DNA of 14,716 nt, taken from the NCBI GenBank assembly GCA_021203685.1, contig JAJQAS010000136.1, positions 1 to 14,716 on the forward strand. The letters run 5' to 3'. The notes under the pieces were generated by a model that ran no database searches, was not told the DNA's origin, and saw nothing but the letters and a program-made list of their open reading frames with translations. Position numbers and translations under genes: made by a program. The stretch comes from Clostridiales bacterium (GTDB taxonomy: Bacteria; Bacillota; Clostridia; Oscillospirales; Oscillospiraceae). Below, in pieces: positions 6,833 to 13,341 of this stretch. Positions within the stretch are counted from its first letter, which is position 1. Each line of letters opens with the position of its first letter.

Positions 6833-7001
6833 TTAGCTCTTAGCTTTTAGCTATTAGCTTTGTGGTTCCTGGCGTTACGTGCTGCGCTTGCCGCTGGCAT
6901 TTCTTTACAAACGGGCGGTTTTACTCCCAGTTTCCTTTTTGTTGTTCGCTTTAGGCTGGCAGCACCTGACTAACAGCTAACAGCTAATGGCTAATAGCTT
7001 A
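6833..7001. repeat. Heptamer-repeat element B with inverted terminal arrays
   Basis: The left array has four perfect consecutive units, TTAGCTC, TTAGCTT, TTAGCTA and TTAGCTT (6833-6860). The right array (6967-7001) has the same unit on the opposite strand: TGACTAA, CAGCTAA, CAGCTAA, TGGCTAA, TAGCTTA. They bracket about 106 bp of non-coding DNA. The inner right flank matches element A. The element starts 58 bp after the tyrA stop and fills most of the tyrA to ATP-grasp gap. There is no ORF inside, so it would be non-autonomous if mobile. Confidence 0.8.
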
Positions 7002-7022
7002 TCACAACGCGGTCAATTCAAA

Positions 7023-7086
7023 GAGGTTTCCAGATTATAGATTTATGACCAATTTGTAAAAACATCTGGAAACCCCTCCGTTTTTT
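7023..7086 (+). terminator. Possible terminator with a large loop downstream of tyrA
   Basis: GGTTTCCAGAT (7025-7035) is perfectly complementary to 7064-7074. The loop is about 28 nt, and the stem can be extended by GAGG/CCTC with a 2-nt bulge up to two bases before a run of six T (7081-7086). The long loop is unusual for an intrinsic terminator; it could instead be another repeat end or a protein site. Confidence 0.5.
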
Positions 7087-7111
7087 CTGTGAAATTTGGG
7101 CAATGTCAGCG

Positions 7112-7140
7112 TTGACGGGGCCGTTCTGAACGGATACAAT
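7112..7140 (+). promoter_or_regulatory. Promoter of the ATP-grasp/alpha-E/transglutaminase cluster
   Basis: TTGACG (7112-7117), 17-bp spacer, TACAAT (7135-7140). Expected start near 7147, so the 5' leader is about 80 nt and contains a terminator-like hairpin. Confidence 0.85.
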
Positions 7141-7152
7141 AGAGGATAGAAT

Positions 7153-7195
7153 GAAGAGGCAAGGAAGCCGTGCGCTTTCCTGCCTTTTCTTTTTT
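7153..7195 (+). terminator. Leader terminator/attenuator upstream of the ATP-grasp gene
   Basis: A 12-bp core stem with one mismatch and one G-U pair (arms 7157-7168 and 7174-7185, loop CGTGC) can be extended by four more pairs outward (7153-7156 with 7186-7189). It is followed by a T-rich tract ending in six T (7190-7195). It lies between the promoter and the first gene, so a transcript would either stop after about 48 nt or read through into the operon. No T-box or recognisable ligand-binding domain precedes it. Confidence 0.8.
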
Positions 7196-7227
7196 GTTTA
7201 TCCCAGTGTTTTGAGAGAGGAAATGAG

Positions 7228-8542
7228 ATGGAGAGAATCATCGACCACGCCGGGCGCATCAACGACCAGTTGCAGCGCTACGGCGTCAAGTTTGGCATTT
7301 ATAAAAACGGGATCTTCCAGGAGCGGCTGTTTCCCTTCGACCCCATCCCCCGTGTCATCACGGCGGCGGAGTTCGACGAGCTGAACCGGGGCCTGGTGCA
7401 GCGGGTCAACGCCCTGAACCTGTTCCTTCGGGACGTGTACGGCAAAAAGGAGATCATCCGGGACGGGGTGGTGCCGGAGGACTTCGTGTTCGCCGGTTCC
7501 GGCTACCTGCCCCAGTGCGAGGGCATCACGCCCCCCCAAGGGCATTTACAGCCACATCTCCGGCATTGACCTGGTGCAGGCCAAAGACGGGGGCTGGTTC
7601 ATCCTGGAGGACAACCTGCGCATCCCCTCCGGGGCCAGCTACCCCCTCATCGCCCGGGGGCTGTGCCGCCGGTGCAGCCCGGAGACTTTTCGGGAGAATC
7701 CCATCGTGGACAACCGCAACTATGGCGCGCTGCTGAAAGCCGTCATGGACAACGTGAACGTGGGCGGTCTGAACGTGATTTTCACGCCGGGCCGGTACAA
7801 CGCCGCCTACTTTGAACACAGCTACCTGGCCGAGCAGACCGGCTCAGTGCTGGCCGAGTGCGGCGAGCTGTTCGTGGAGAACAACGTGGTCTACTACCTG
7901 GGCACCCGGGGCCGCAAGGAGCGGGTGGGGGCCATCTACCGGCGCATCTCCGACGAGTACCTGGACCCCACCGCCTTCCTGCCGGAGAGCCTCATCGGCA
8001 TCCCCGGCGTGATGGACGCTTACCGGGCGGGCAACGTGGCCCTTATCAACGCCCCCGGCAACGGCGTGGCCGACGACAAGGGCATTTACTACTTCGTCCC
8101 CAAGATGATCGAATACTACCTCCACGAGACCCCCGTCCTCCACAACGCCCCCACCTACCTGCCCTTCTATCAGGAGGACCGGGAGTATGTGCTGGCGAAT
8201 CTGGAGAAATTAGTGGTCAAGGACGTGGCGGAGGCCGGGGGCTACGGCGTGGTTTTTGGCCGGGACATGGACGAAGCCCAGCTGGAACGGTTCCGGCAGA
8301 CCATCCGCACCGAACCCCGGCGGTTCATCGCCCAGGAGGTCATCGACTTCAAGGATCTGCCCATCATGGAGGGCGACCAGCGGGTGGAGCGGAAGGCCGA
8401 CCTGCGGGTGTTCGTCCTCAGCGGCGAGGAAACCATTGTCTGGCCCTCCGGCCTGACCCGCTTCAGCCGCAACCCCGCCAGTTTCGTTGTCAACAGTTCC
8501 CAGGGAGGAGGTTTTAAGGACACATGGGTACTCTCTCGCTGA
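7228..8542 (+). pseudogene. Circularly permuted ATP-grasp protein, frameshifted
   Basis: Belongs to the circularly permuted ATP-grasp family (DUF404/DUF407, COG2308), predicted ATP-dependent amide ligases; substrates are unknown. Reading begins at ATG 7228 (AGAGGA upstream) and runs through GIYKNGIFQERLFPFDP and the GYLPQCEGITPP segment, then leaves frame at a run of seven C (7531-7537). Removing one C joins it seamlessly to KGIYSHISGIDLVQA, EDNLRIPSGASYPL, the YGVVFGRDMDEA region, FIAQEVIDFKDLPIM and the conserved C-terminal VVNSSQGGGFKDTWVL. The restored protein would be about 437 residues, near family size. The downstream part is highly conserved, so the break is recent, phase-variable or a sequencing error. 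It overlaps the alpha-E gene by 19 bp. As written, translation gives a 113-residue N-terminal fragment only. Confidence 0.9.
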
Positions 8543-9204
8543 GCAAGGCGGGCCGCCTGTTTTGGCTGGGCCGCTACACCGAACGGGTGTATACATCGCT
8601 GAAAAACACCCGCCCCATCTACGACTGCTATGTGGACGGGACAGAATATGATTACGGACAGTATTGTACCGCACTAGGTATCCCTAATGTATATACTTCT
8701 ACCGAGGATTTCTGCCTGCGTTACCTGGGGGACAGGGGCAATCCCTGCTCCCTGGTGTCGCTGCTGTACGCCGCCTATGACAACGCCATCGTCCTGCGGG
8801 ACACCATCGGCACCGACACGTTCAGCTACATCCAGCTGGCCTGCAACGCCATGGAAAAGGCGCTGGTCAGCACCCACCCGGAGATGGAACTGCAATGGGT
8901 GATGGACGACATCATGGCCTTCCGGGGCAGCGCGGAGTACAGCCTGATGGACGAGAGCAGCCGCACCATCCTGCGCACCGGGGCCAACCTGGAGCGGCTG
9001 GACCTGTACCTGCGGCTGGACTATCCCCCCGACGTGTGCCGGGTGGAGTGCGAGCGGCTCATCAACCGGGTGTATAAGATCCCGCTGACGCCCGACCAGA
9101 CCAACCTGGGTCTGCTCATCGACTCCGTGCTGGACGAGACCAAGCCGGAGCTGCCCCCCTTCGAGCTGCTGCGCTGCGTGGAGGGGCTGTTCCCCGAAGT
9201 CTAA
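8524..9204 (+). CDS. Alpha-E domain protein (DUF403)
   Basis: An all-helical protein of unknown biochemical function, almost always encoded next to circularly permuted ATP-grasp proteins, with which it is thought to act. Family signature RLFWLGRYTER at residues 11-21; further typical segments are SLVSLLYAAYDNA, LRDTIGTDTF and GANLERLDLYLRLDYP. At 226 residues it is shorter than the roughly 300-residue proteobacterial versions. There is no signal peptide or membrane segment. The start lies inside the end of the ATP-grasp gene, with GGGAGGAGG about 15 nt upstream and AAGGA nearer, suggesting coupled translation. Bases 8640-8705 are about 39% GC by hand count, clearly AT-richer than their surroundings, although the encoded residues look in place. 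Family assignment is firm; molecular role is open. Confidence 0.9.
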   Translation: MGTLSLSKAGRLFWLGRYTERVYTSLKNTRPIYDCYVDGTEYDYGQYCTALGIPNVYTSTEDFCLRYLGDRGNPCSLVSLLYAAYDNAIVLRDTIGTDTFSYIQLACNAMEKALVSTHPEMELQWVMDDIMAFRGSAEYSLMDESSRTILRTGANLERLDLYLRLDYPPDVCRVECERLINRVYKIPLTPDQTNLGLLIDSVLDETKPELPPFELLRCVEGLFPEV

Positions 9205-9209
9205 ACCAA

Positions 9210-9387
9210 TTTGCAATGTGCAATTAGCAATTAGCAATGAATGGGGTATCAATCGCACCACGCTGTCCTTTTGGTTTCTCGCTTCGGACTCTTTTATACG
9301 TACATTTGTATGTGCAAACGCGCAGCCCAAAAAGAACGCCTACGTTCGGATTTGGGTCATTGCACATAGCACATTGCTAATTGCTAA
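9210..9387. repeat. Heptamer-repeat element C with inverted terminal arrays
   Basis: Left array (9210-9237): TTTGCAA, TGTGCAA, TTAGCAA, TTAGCAA. Right array (9360-9387): TTGCACA, TAGCACA, TTGCTAA, TTGCTAA, that is the same unit inverted. They enclose about 122 bp containing smaller palindromes (for example GAACG/CGTTC near 9334-9347) and no credible ORF. The period and the TTAGC core match elements A and B, but the unit is TTAGCAA rather than TTAGCTN and the interior is different. It lies 5 bp after the alpha-E stop, within the cluster. Confidence 0.8.
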
Positions 9388-9463
9388 TTGAATTGATCTG
9401 CGCCAACGGTGCCGCAGCCGCTCCCCTGCGCTGCCCGTCGGCGCACAGAAGGAGACGGTTCCC

Positions 9464-10219
9464 TTGAGACGCTATCACTACGAATTTACCACCACCTTGG
9501 ACTTCACCGCCCCCGTGACCCGGCATTATGTGGTCCTCCGCTGCCTGCCGGGGTCAGACCCGGCCCAGCGGGTGGTGCGCTGCGGCGTGACTGCCAACCC
9601 CCAGCTCTCCCTCTATTGCAGCCGGGACGGGTTCGGAAACCGGCTGCTGTCCGGCAGCTATGCCCCCGCCCACGACCATTTCTCCTATCGGGCGGCGGGC
9701 ATCGTGGAAAACGACAGTACCCAAATCCCCCGGTGCCAGGCTCACCCCATGTACCGCCATCCGGGCCTGCTGACCCGGCCGGACGCGGCTCTGCTGGACT
9801 TCGCCGCTGCGCAGAACACCGCCGACCCGGAGGAACTGGCCGCCGCCGTCCACGCCCACTTCCAATACACCCCCGGCGTGACCGGCCCCGCCACCACCGC
9901 GGCGGAGAGCTTCCGGCTGGGACAGGGCGTCTGCCAGGACTACGCCCAAAATCTGCTGGTGCTTTGCCGTTTAAAGGGCCTCGCCGCCCGGTACTGCATG
10001 GGCATCACCGAGGGGGAGGGCGTCACCCACGCCTGGGTGGAGTTCCACCGGAACGGCCAGTGGCTGGGGCTGGACCCCACCCGCGCCTGCCGGGCGGACG
10101 AGACCTATCTCCGCTTCGCCGTGGGGCGGGACGCCCAGGACTGCCCCGTGGATCGGGGCATCTTTCAGGGCGTCACCGGTCAGACGGAAATGGTGCTGGC
10201 CTCCATGCACCAGGAATGA
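9464..10219 (+). CDS. Transglutaminase-like cysteine protease/amidase
   Basis: A 251-residue protein of the bacterial transglutaminase-like superfamily (COG1305): an N-terminal beta-rich domain (about 1-105, DGFGNRL motif) and a catalytic core with Cys157 in GQGVCQDYA, His189 in THAWVEF and Asp204 in GLDPTR, so the triad is complete. Members next to ATP-grasp/alpha-E genes are thought to act as peptidases or amidases on the product or target of the ligase. No signal peptide, so cytoplasmic. The start is TTG at 9464, with AAGGAG 9 nt upstream; the first ATG downstream would remove conserved N-terminal sequence. It is separated from the alpha-E gene by 259 bp holding repeat element C. No promoter is evident in that gap, so it probably depends on the 7112 promoter. 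Confidence 0.9.
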   Translation: MRRYHYEFTTTLDFTAPVTRHYVVLRCLPGSDPAQRVVRCGVTANPQLSLYCSRDGFGNRLLSGSYAPAHDHFSYRAAGIVENDSTQIPRCQAHPMYRHPGLLTRPDAALLDFAAAQNTADPEELAAAVHAHFQYTPGVTGPATTAAESFRLGQGVCQDYAQNLLVLCRLKGLAARYCMGITEGEGVTHAWVEFHRNGQWLGLDPTRACRADETYLRFAVGRDAQDCPVDRGIFQGVTGQTEMVLASMHQE

Positions 10220-10232
10220 CCAAACTCCCCCT

Positions 10233-10264
10233 CGCCGGGTGAAAGGCCGCGCCTTTCCCCGGCG
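10233..10264 (+). terminator. Strong hairpin after the transglutaminase gene, no U-tract
   Basis: Thirteen base pairs with one bulged T (arms 10233-10246 and 10252-10264) close a 5-nt CCGCG loop 14 nt after the stop codon. The following bases are not a U-run, so it may be a weak terminator or a 3'-end stabilising structure. Confidence 0.4.
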
Positions 10265-10292
10265 TCATGTGCTGTTTGGGGCGATTTTGCCC

Positions 10293-10321
10293 TTGACGAG
10301 CGAAGAAAGATGAGAGATAAT
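10293..10321 (+). promoter_or_regulatory. Promoter of the tandem hydrolase-idi-HAD operon
   Basis: TTGACG (10293-10298), 17-bp spacer, GATAAT (10316-10321). The -35 box and spacing are identical to those of the promoter at 7112. Expected start near 10328. Confidence 0.82.
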
Positions 10322-10350
10322 GATTTTATATTGCCGTACAAGCTGTTTGC

Positions 10351-10372
10351 AAGAGGGTTCGCCTCTTTTTTT
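10351..10372 (+). terminator. Short leader terminator upstream of the first hydrolase gene
   Basis: AAGAGG (10351-10356) pairs with CCTCTT (10362-10367) around a GTTCG loop, followed by uninterrupted T to 10372. It sits about 25 nt after the expected start of transcription and 43 nt before the gene. It could end transcripts of the preceding cluster, attenuate this operon, or both. The stem is short, so efficiency is uncertain. Confidence 0.6.
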
Positions 10373-10415
10373 ATGATTTAAGACGCAAGAATTTTGACGC
10401 AAAGGAGCATCACCC

Positions 10416-11354
10416 ATGACACAGACGGTCGTTTCCGTCCAGCTGCCCGTGCAGGAGTCGTTGGAGATCCAGAAAAACCACATCACCCCCGCCCCTGAGC
10501 GGGACAGCGGCAAACGCATTTGCATTGTCACCGGCGTCCACGGCGACGAGCTGGAGGGCCAATACCTGGCCTACCGGCTGAACCGGGCGCTGGCCGCCCA
10601 CCCGGAGCTGCTCACCGCCACGGTGGACATCTACCCCGCCATCAACCCCCTGGGCATCAACTCCATCACAAGGGGCATTCCCCTCTTTGACCTGGACATG
10701 AACCGGGTCTTCCCCGGCGACCCCAACGGGGCCATGGTGGAGCACGTGGCCTGCGAGGTGGTGGAGGACATCAAGGGGGCGGACATCGCCATCGACGTTC
10801 ACGCCAGCAACATCTTCCTCACCGAGCTGCCCCAGGTGCGCATCTCCGAGGAAACTGCCCCCCGGCTGGTGCCTCTGGCCCGTGAGCTGAACATCGACTT
10901 TATCTGGGTCCATGCCGCCGCCACGGTGCTGGAATCCACCCTGGCCCACTCCCTGAACAGCGCCGGGACCGACTGCCTGGTGGTGGAGATGGGCGTGGGG
11001 ATGCGCCTGACCCGCAGCTATGGCGACCAGCTGCTGGACGGCATTCTGAACCTGATGCGCACCCAGGGGATGTGGCTGGGCGAGACCCCCGCTCCCCGCA
11101 AGCCCATCATCGGCCGGGACGAGGTGGCGTTTCTGAACGCCGGAGCCGCCGGTATCTTCATCCCCGAGGTGCGGCACAACCATATGGTGGAAAAGGGCCA
11201 GCTGCTGGGCGTGGTAGCCGACCCCCTGACCGGTCAGGACAAGGAGCTTGTCACCGCGCCGGAGGCGGGGCTGCTGTTCACCCTGCGGGACTACCCCGTG
11301 GTCTACCCCGGCAGTCTGCTGGGCCGCATTTTGACGGGAGGGTTTGAACGATGA
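10416..11354 (+). CDS. Aspartoacylase/succinylglutamate desuccinylase-family zinc hydrolase (M14-like), intact active site
   Basis: A 312-residue member of the AstE/AspA branch of the M14 zinc carboxypeptidase fold; such enzymes remove N-acyl groups or C-terminal residues from small amides. Zinc ligands are visible as His42 and Glu45 in GVHGDE and His129 in DVHAS; DMNRVFPG (94-101) supplies the conserved Asn-Arg for substrate carboxylate binding, and Glu191 in VVEMG is the likely catalytic base. After residue 235 comes the small beta domain typical of the family. AAAGGAG lies about 9 nt upstream of ATG. The stop overlaps the next start in ATGA, so the two homologues are translationally coupled. 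Substrate cannot be told from sequence; the nearby amide-ligase cluster suggests an amidated metabolite or peptide. Confidence 0.88.
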   Translation: MTQTVVSVQLPVQESLEIQKNHITPAPERDSGKRICIVTGVHGDELEGQYLAYRLNRALAAHPELLTATVDIYPAINPLGINSITRGIPLFDLDMNRVFPGDPNGAMVEHVACEVVEDIKGADIAIDVHASNIFLTELPQVRISEETAPRLVPLARELNIDFIWVHAAATVLESTLAHSLNSAGTDCLVVEMGVGMRLTRSYGDQLLDGILNLMRTQGMWLGETPAPRKPIIGRDEVAFLNAGAAGIFIPEVRHNHMVEKGQLLGVVADPLTGQDKELVTAPEAGLLFTLRDYPVVYPGSLLGRILTGGFER

Positions 11355-12283
11355 AGCAGGAGACGCTTTTCACCCTGGACACCCCCTATCGCCAGAGTCT
11401 GGCAGTGACCGGATTCCGCTTCGGGCAAGGCTCCAAGTCCTGCGCCATTGTGGGCGCGCTCCGGGGCAACGAGGTACAGCAGATGTACGTCTGCTCCCAG
11501 CTGGTGCAGGCCCTGAAAAAGCTGGAGGAACAGGGGGCCATCAACAGCGACCGGGAGATTTTGGTGGTGCCCTCTGTGAACCACTTCTCCATGAACGTGG
11601 GCAGCCGGTTCTGGGCCATGGACAACACCGACATCAACCGGATGTTCCCCGGCTACGACCAGGGGGAGACCACCCAGCGCATTGCGGACGCCCTGTTCAA
11701 GTCCGTTCAGGATTACGAGTACGGCATCCACTTCGCCAGCTTCTACATCCCCGGCGACTTCGTCCCCCACGTGCGCATTATGCACACCGGCTACGAAAAC
11801 GCCTCTCTCGCCAACCTGTTCGGCCTGCCCTATGTGGTGGTCCGCAACCCCAAGCCCATCGACACCACCACCCTGAACTACAACTGGCAGATCTGGGGCA
11901 CCAACGCCTTCTCCGTCTACACCCGGGAGACCGACGCCATCGACCCCGCCAGCGCACAGATGGCGGTCAGCGCGGTGCTGCGCTTCTTGTCCAGAGTTGG
12001 GGTGCTGCGCTACCAGTGCCACAACGGCTACATGGCCTCCACCCTCCAGGAGGAGGAGCTGGCCAACGTGCTGACCACCCAGGGGGGCCTGTTCCACCGG
12101 CTGAAAGGCCCCGGCGACGTGGTGGAGTACGGCCAGCCCATGGGCCTGGTGCTGGACCCCCTGACCGGGGAGGAAAAGGAACAAATTTTAGCTCCCACCA
12201 GCGGTACCATCTTCTTCGCCGCCAAGAACCCCCTCATCACCCAACACACCATCGCTTTCCGGGTCATCCGGCGGATGCACTGA
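11351..12283 (+). CDS. Second AstE/AspA-family protein with an altered metal site
   Basis: A 310-residue homologue of the preceding gene, aligned along its length: LRGNE (37-41) replaces VHGDE, so the first zinc-binding His is Arg38 while Glu41 remains; INRMFPG (95-101) keeps the substrate-binding Asn-Arg; His127 in GIHFAS corresponds to the third ligand; the catalytic Glu position appears as Tyr190, with a Glu three residues later (TRET). The C-terminal beta domain (DPLTGEEKEQILAPTSG) is conserved. Loss of one ligand but retention of the substrate site suggests either a pseudoenzyme partner of the upstream protein or a shifted metal site. It starts within the stop of the upstream gene (ATGA). 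This is a member of the family by alignment; catalysis is doubtful. Confidence 0.85.
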   Translation: MKQETLFTLDTPYRQSLAVTGFRFGQGSKSCAIVGALRGNEVQQMYVCSQLVQALKKLEEQGAINSDREILVVPSVNHFSMNVGSRFWAMDNTDINRMFPGYDQGETTQRIADALFKSVQDYEYGIHFASFYIPGDFVPHVRIMHTGYENASLANLFGLPYVVVRNPKPIDTTTLNYNWQIWGTNAFSVYTRETDAIDPASAQMAVSAVLRFLSRVGVLRYQCHNGYMASTLQEEELANVLTTQGGLFHRLKGPGDVVEYGQPMGLVLDPLTGEEKEQILAPTSGTIFFAAKNPLITQHTIAFRVIRRMH

Positions 12284-12294
12284 GGAGAACTTTC

Positions 12295-12822
12295 ATGCCA
12301 GAGGTCATTTTAGTGGACTTTCAGGATCGCCCCCTGGGGACGATGGAAAAAATGGAGGCCCACCGCCAGCAGAAGCTCCACCGGGCCTTTTCCGTCTTTC
12401 TCTGCCGGGGGGATCAGGTGCTGCTGCAAAAACGGGCCGCCCACAAATACCACTGCGGCGGCCTGTGGACCAACACCTGCTGCTCCCACCCCCAGCCGGG
12501 GGAGACGGTGCAGGAGGCCGCCCGCCGCCGCCTGGCGGAGGAACTGGGGATCGCTCATCCCCCCGCGCTGGAGGAAATAGACGTATTTTTCTACCGCTGT
12601 CCCTTCCCCAACGGCCTGACGGAGTTCGAGTGCGACCACGTCCTGCTGGGGGAATACGACGGCGCATACTCCCCCGACCGGTCAGAGGTGGAGGCCATGG
12701 AGTGGGTCAGCATCCCCCGGCTGGAGGCCGACCTGCTGACGCGCCCGGAGGCGTACACCCCCTGGTTCTTAATTTGCGCACCGAGGGTGTTCGCCGCCCT
12801 GCGCCGGAGGACTAAACTGTGA
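12295..12822 (+). CDS. idi: Isopentenyl-diphosphate delta-isomerase, type 1
   Basis: Interconverts isopentenyl and dimethylallyl diphosphate for isoprenoid synthesis; Mg2+/metal-dependent Nudix-fold enzyme, cytoplasmic. The 175-residue protein has WTNTCCSHPQPGE (58-70), whose Cys63 aligns with the catalytic Cys of E. coli Idi (WTNSVCGHP), and FECDHVLLGE (111-120), whose Glu112 aligns with the catalytic Glu. The Nudix-like stretch QEAARRRLAEELGI is at 73-86. The start ATG has TGAGGAGAA directly upstream and lies 11 bp after the second hydrolase gene. Its stop overlaps the HAD gene start by 4 bp. Clostridia generally make isoprenoids by the MEP route, where Idi is helpful rather than essential. 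Assignment is strong; a general Nudix hydrolase is the only alternative and fits the Cys motif poorly. Confidence 0.92.
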   Translation: MPEVILVDFQDRPLGTMEKMEAHRQQKLHRAFSVFLCRGDQVLLQKRAAHKYHCGGLWTNTCCSHPQPGETVQEAARRRLAEELGIAHPPALEEIDVFFYRCPFPNGLTEFECDHVLLGEYDGAYSPDRSEVEAMEWVSIPRLEADLLTRPEAYTPWFLICAPRVFAALRRRTKL

Positions 12823-13277
12823 AGGTACTTTTTTTGGACATCGACGGGGTGCTCATCTCTGAGCGGAGCTTCTGGCAGGCCCAGCTCTGCCACAAGGAGC
12901 AGGCGGTGCTGGATAAACGGGCGCTGCTGGCGCTGAAAAAGCTGGTGGAGCAGACCGGAGCCAAAGTGGTCATCACCTCGTCCTGGCGGAACCTGCCGGA
13001 CGAGCCGCCCTCCCGGCCCTATCTGGACTTGCAGACCCGGCTGGCCCACAACGGTACCCCGGTCTACAGCCAGACCCCCTGTCTGGAGAGCAACACCCTG
13101 GACCGCAGCGACGAGATCGCCGCCTGGCTGGAGGAACACCCGACCGAATGGTTCGCCGTCATCGACGACAACGACCGCTTCGCCAACCGCCCGGACATCC
13201 GCGCCCGGTGGGTCCCCGTCAACTGCCGGTATGGCCTCTGCATGAAGGACGCGGAAAAGGCCGCGGCACTGCCGTAA
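12819..13277 (+). CDS. Small HAD-fold protein, Swiss-army-knife RNA-repair HAD type
   Basis: A 152-residue HAD-superfamily protein: motif I LFLDIDGVL with Asp7 and Asp9, motif II ITSSWR (52-57), and a C-terminal acidic motif FAVIDDND (112-119). The SSWR plus short cap-less layout resembles the HAD domain found in RNA-repair fusion proteins and as stand-alone phosphatases of unknown substrate. It is thus probably a phosphatase or phosphotransferase; the substrate is unknown. It starts with GTG overlapping the idi stop (GTGA), indicating translational coupling as the last gene of the operon. A basic segment precedes the C-terminus, with no signal peptide or membrane helix. Confidence 0.8.
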   Translation: MKVLFLDIDGVLISERSFWQAQLCHKEQAVLDKRALLALKKLVEQTGAKVVITSSWRNLPDEPPSRPYLDLQTRLAHNGTPVYSQTPCLESNTLDRSDEIAAWLEEHPTEWFAVIDDNDRFANRPDIRARWVPVNCRYGLCMKDAEKAAALP

Positions 13278-13286
13278 GGTCCAAGG

Positions 13287-13314
13287 CATATTTGCCCCGG
13301 ACGGGACATACCCT
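13287..13314 (+). promoter_or_regulatory. Sigma-E-like sporulation promoter of yabP
   Basis: CATATT (13287-13292) and CATACCCT (13307-13314) are 14 bp apart, close to the B. subtilis sigma-E pattern (ATATT at -35, CATACAAT at -10). B. subtilis yabP and yabQ are sigma-E dependent, so the site fits the expected mother-cell control. The predicted start lies about 20 nt before the yabP ATG, which has GAGGAGG. Confidence 0.65.
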
Positions 13315-13341
13315 GTACCATCACCCGAGGAGGTACAGGCC

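Noticed and set aside
6833..7001. CRISPR-like array
   Set aside because: Units are 7 bp with no spacers between them and no cas genes are present; this is a short tandem repeat in inverted arrays.
7151..7227. Possible leader peptide beginning MKRQGSRALS in the ATP-grasp leader
   Set aside because: Its would-be ribosome binding site lies at or before the expected transcription start, it reads through the terminator hairpin, and it has no run of regulatory codons.
11344..12294. In-frame upstream extension of idi through the second hydrolase gene (possible fusion)
   Set aside because: The extension is an out-of-frame reading of the hydrolase gene; the ATG at 12295 has its own ribosome binding site and gives a normal-length type 1 isomerase.
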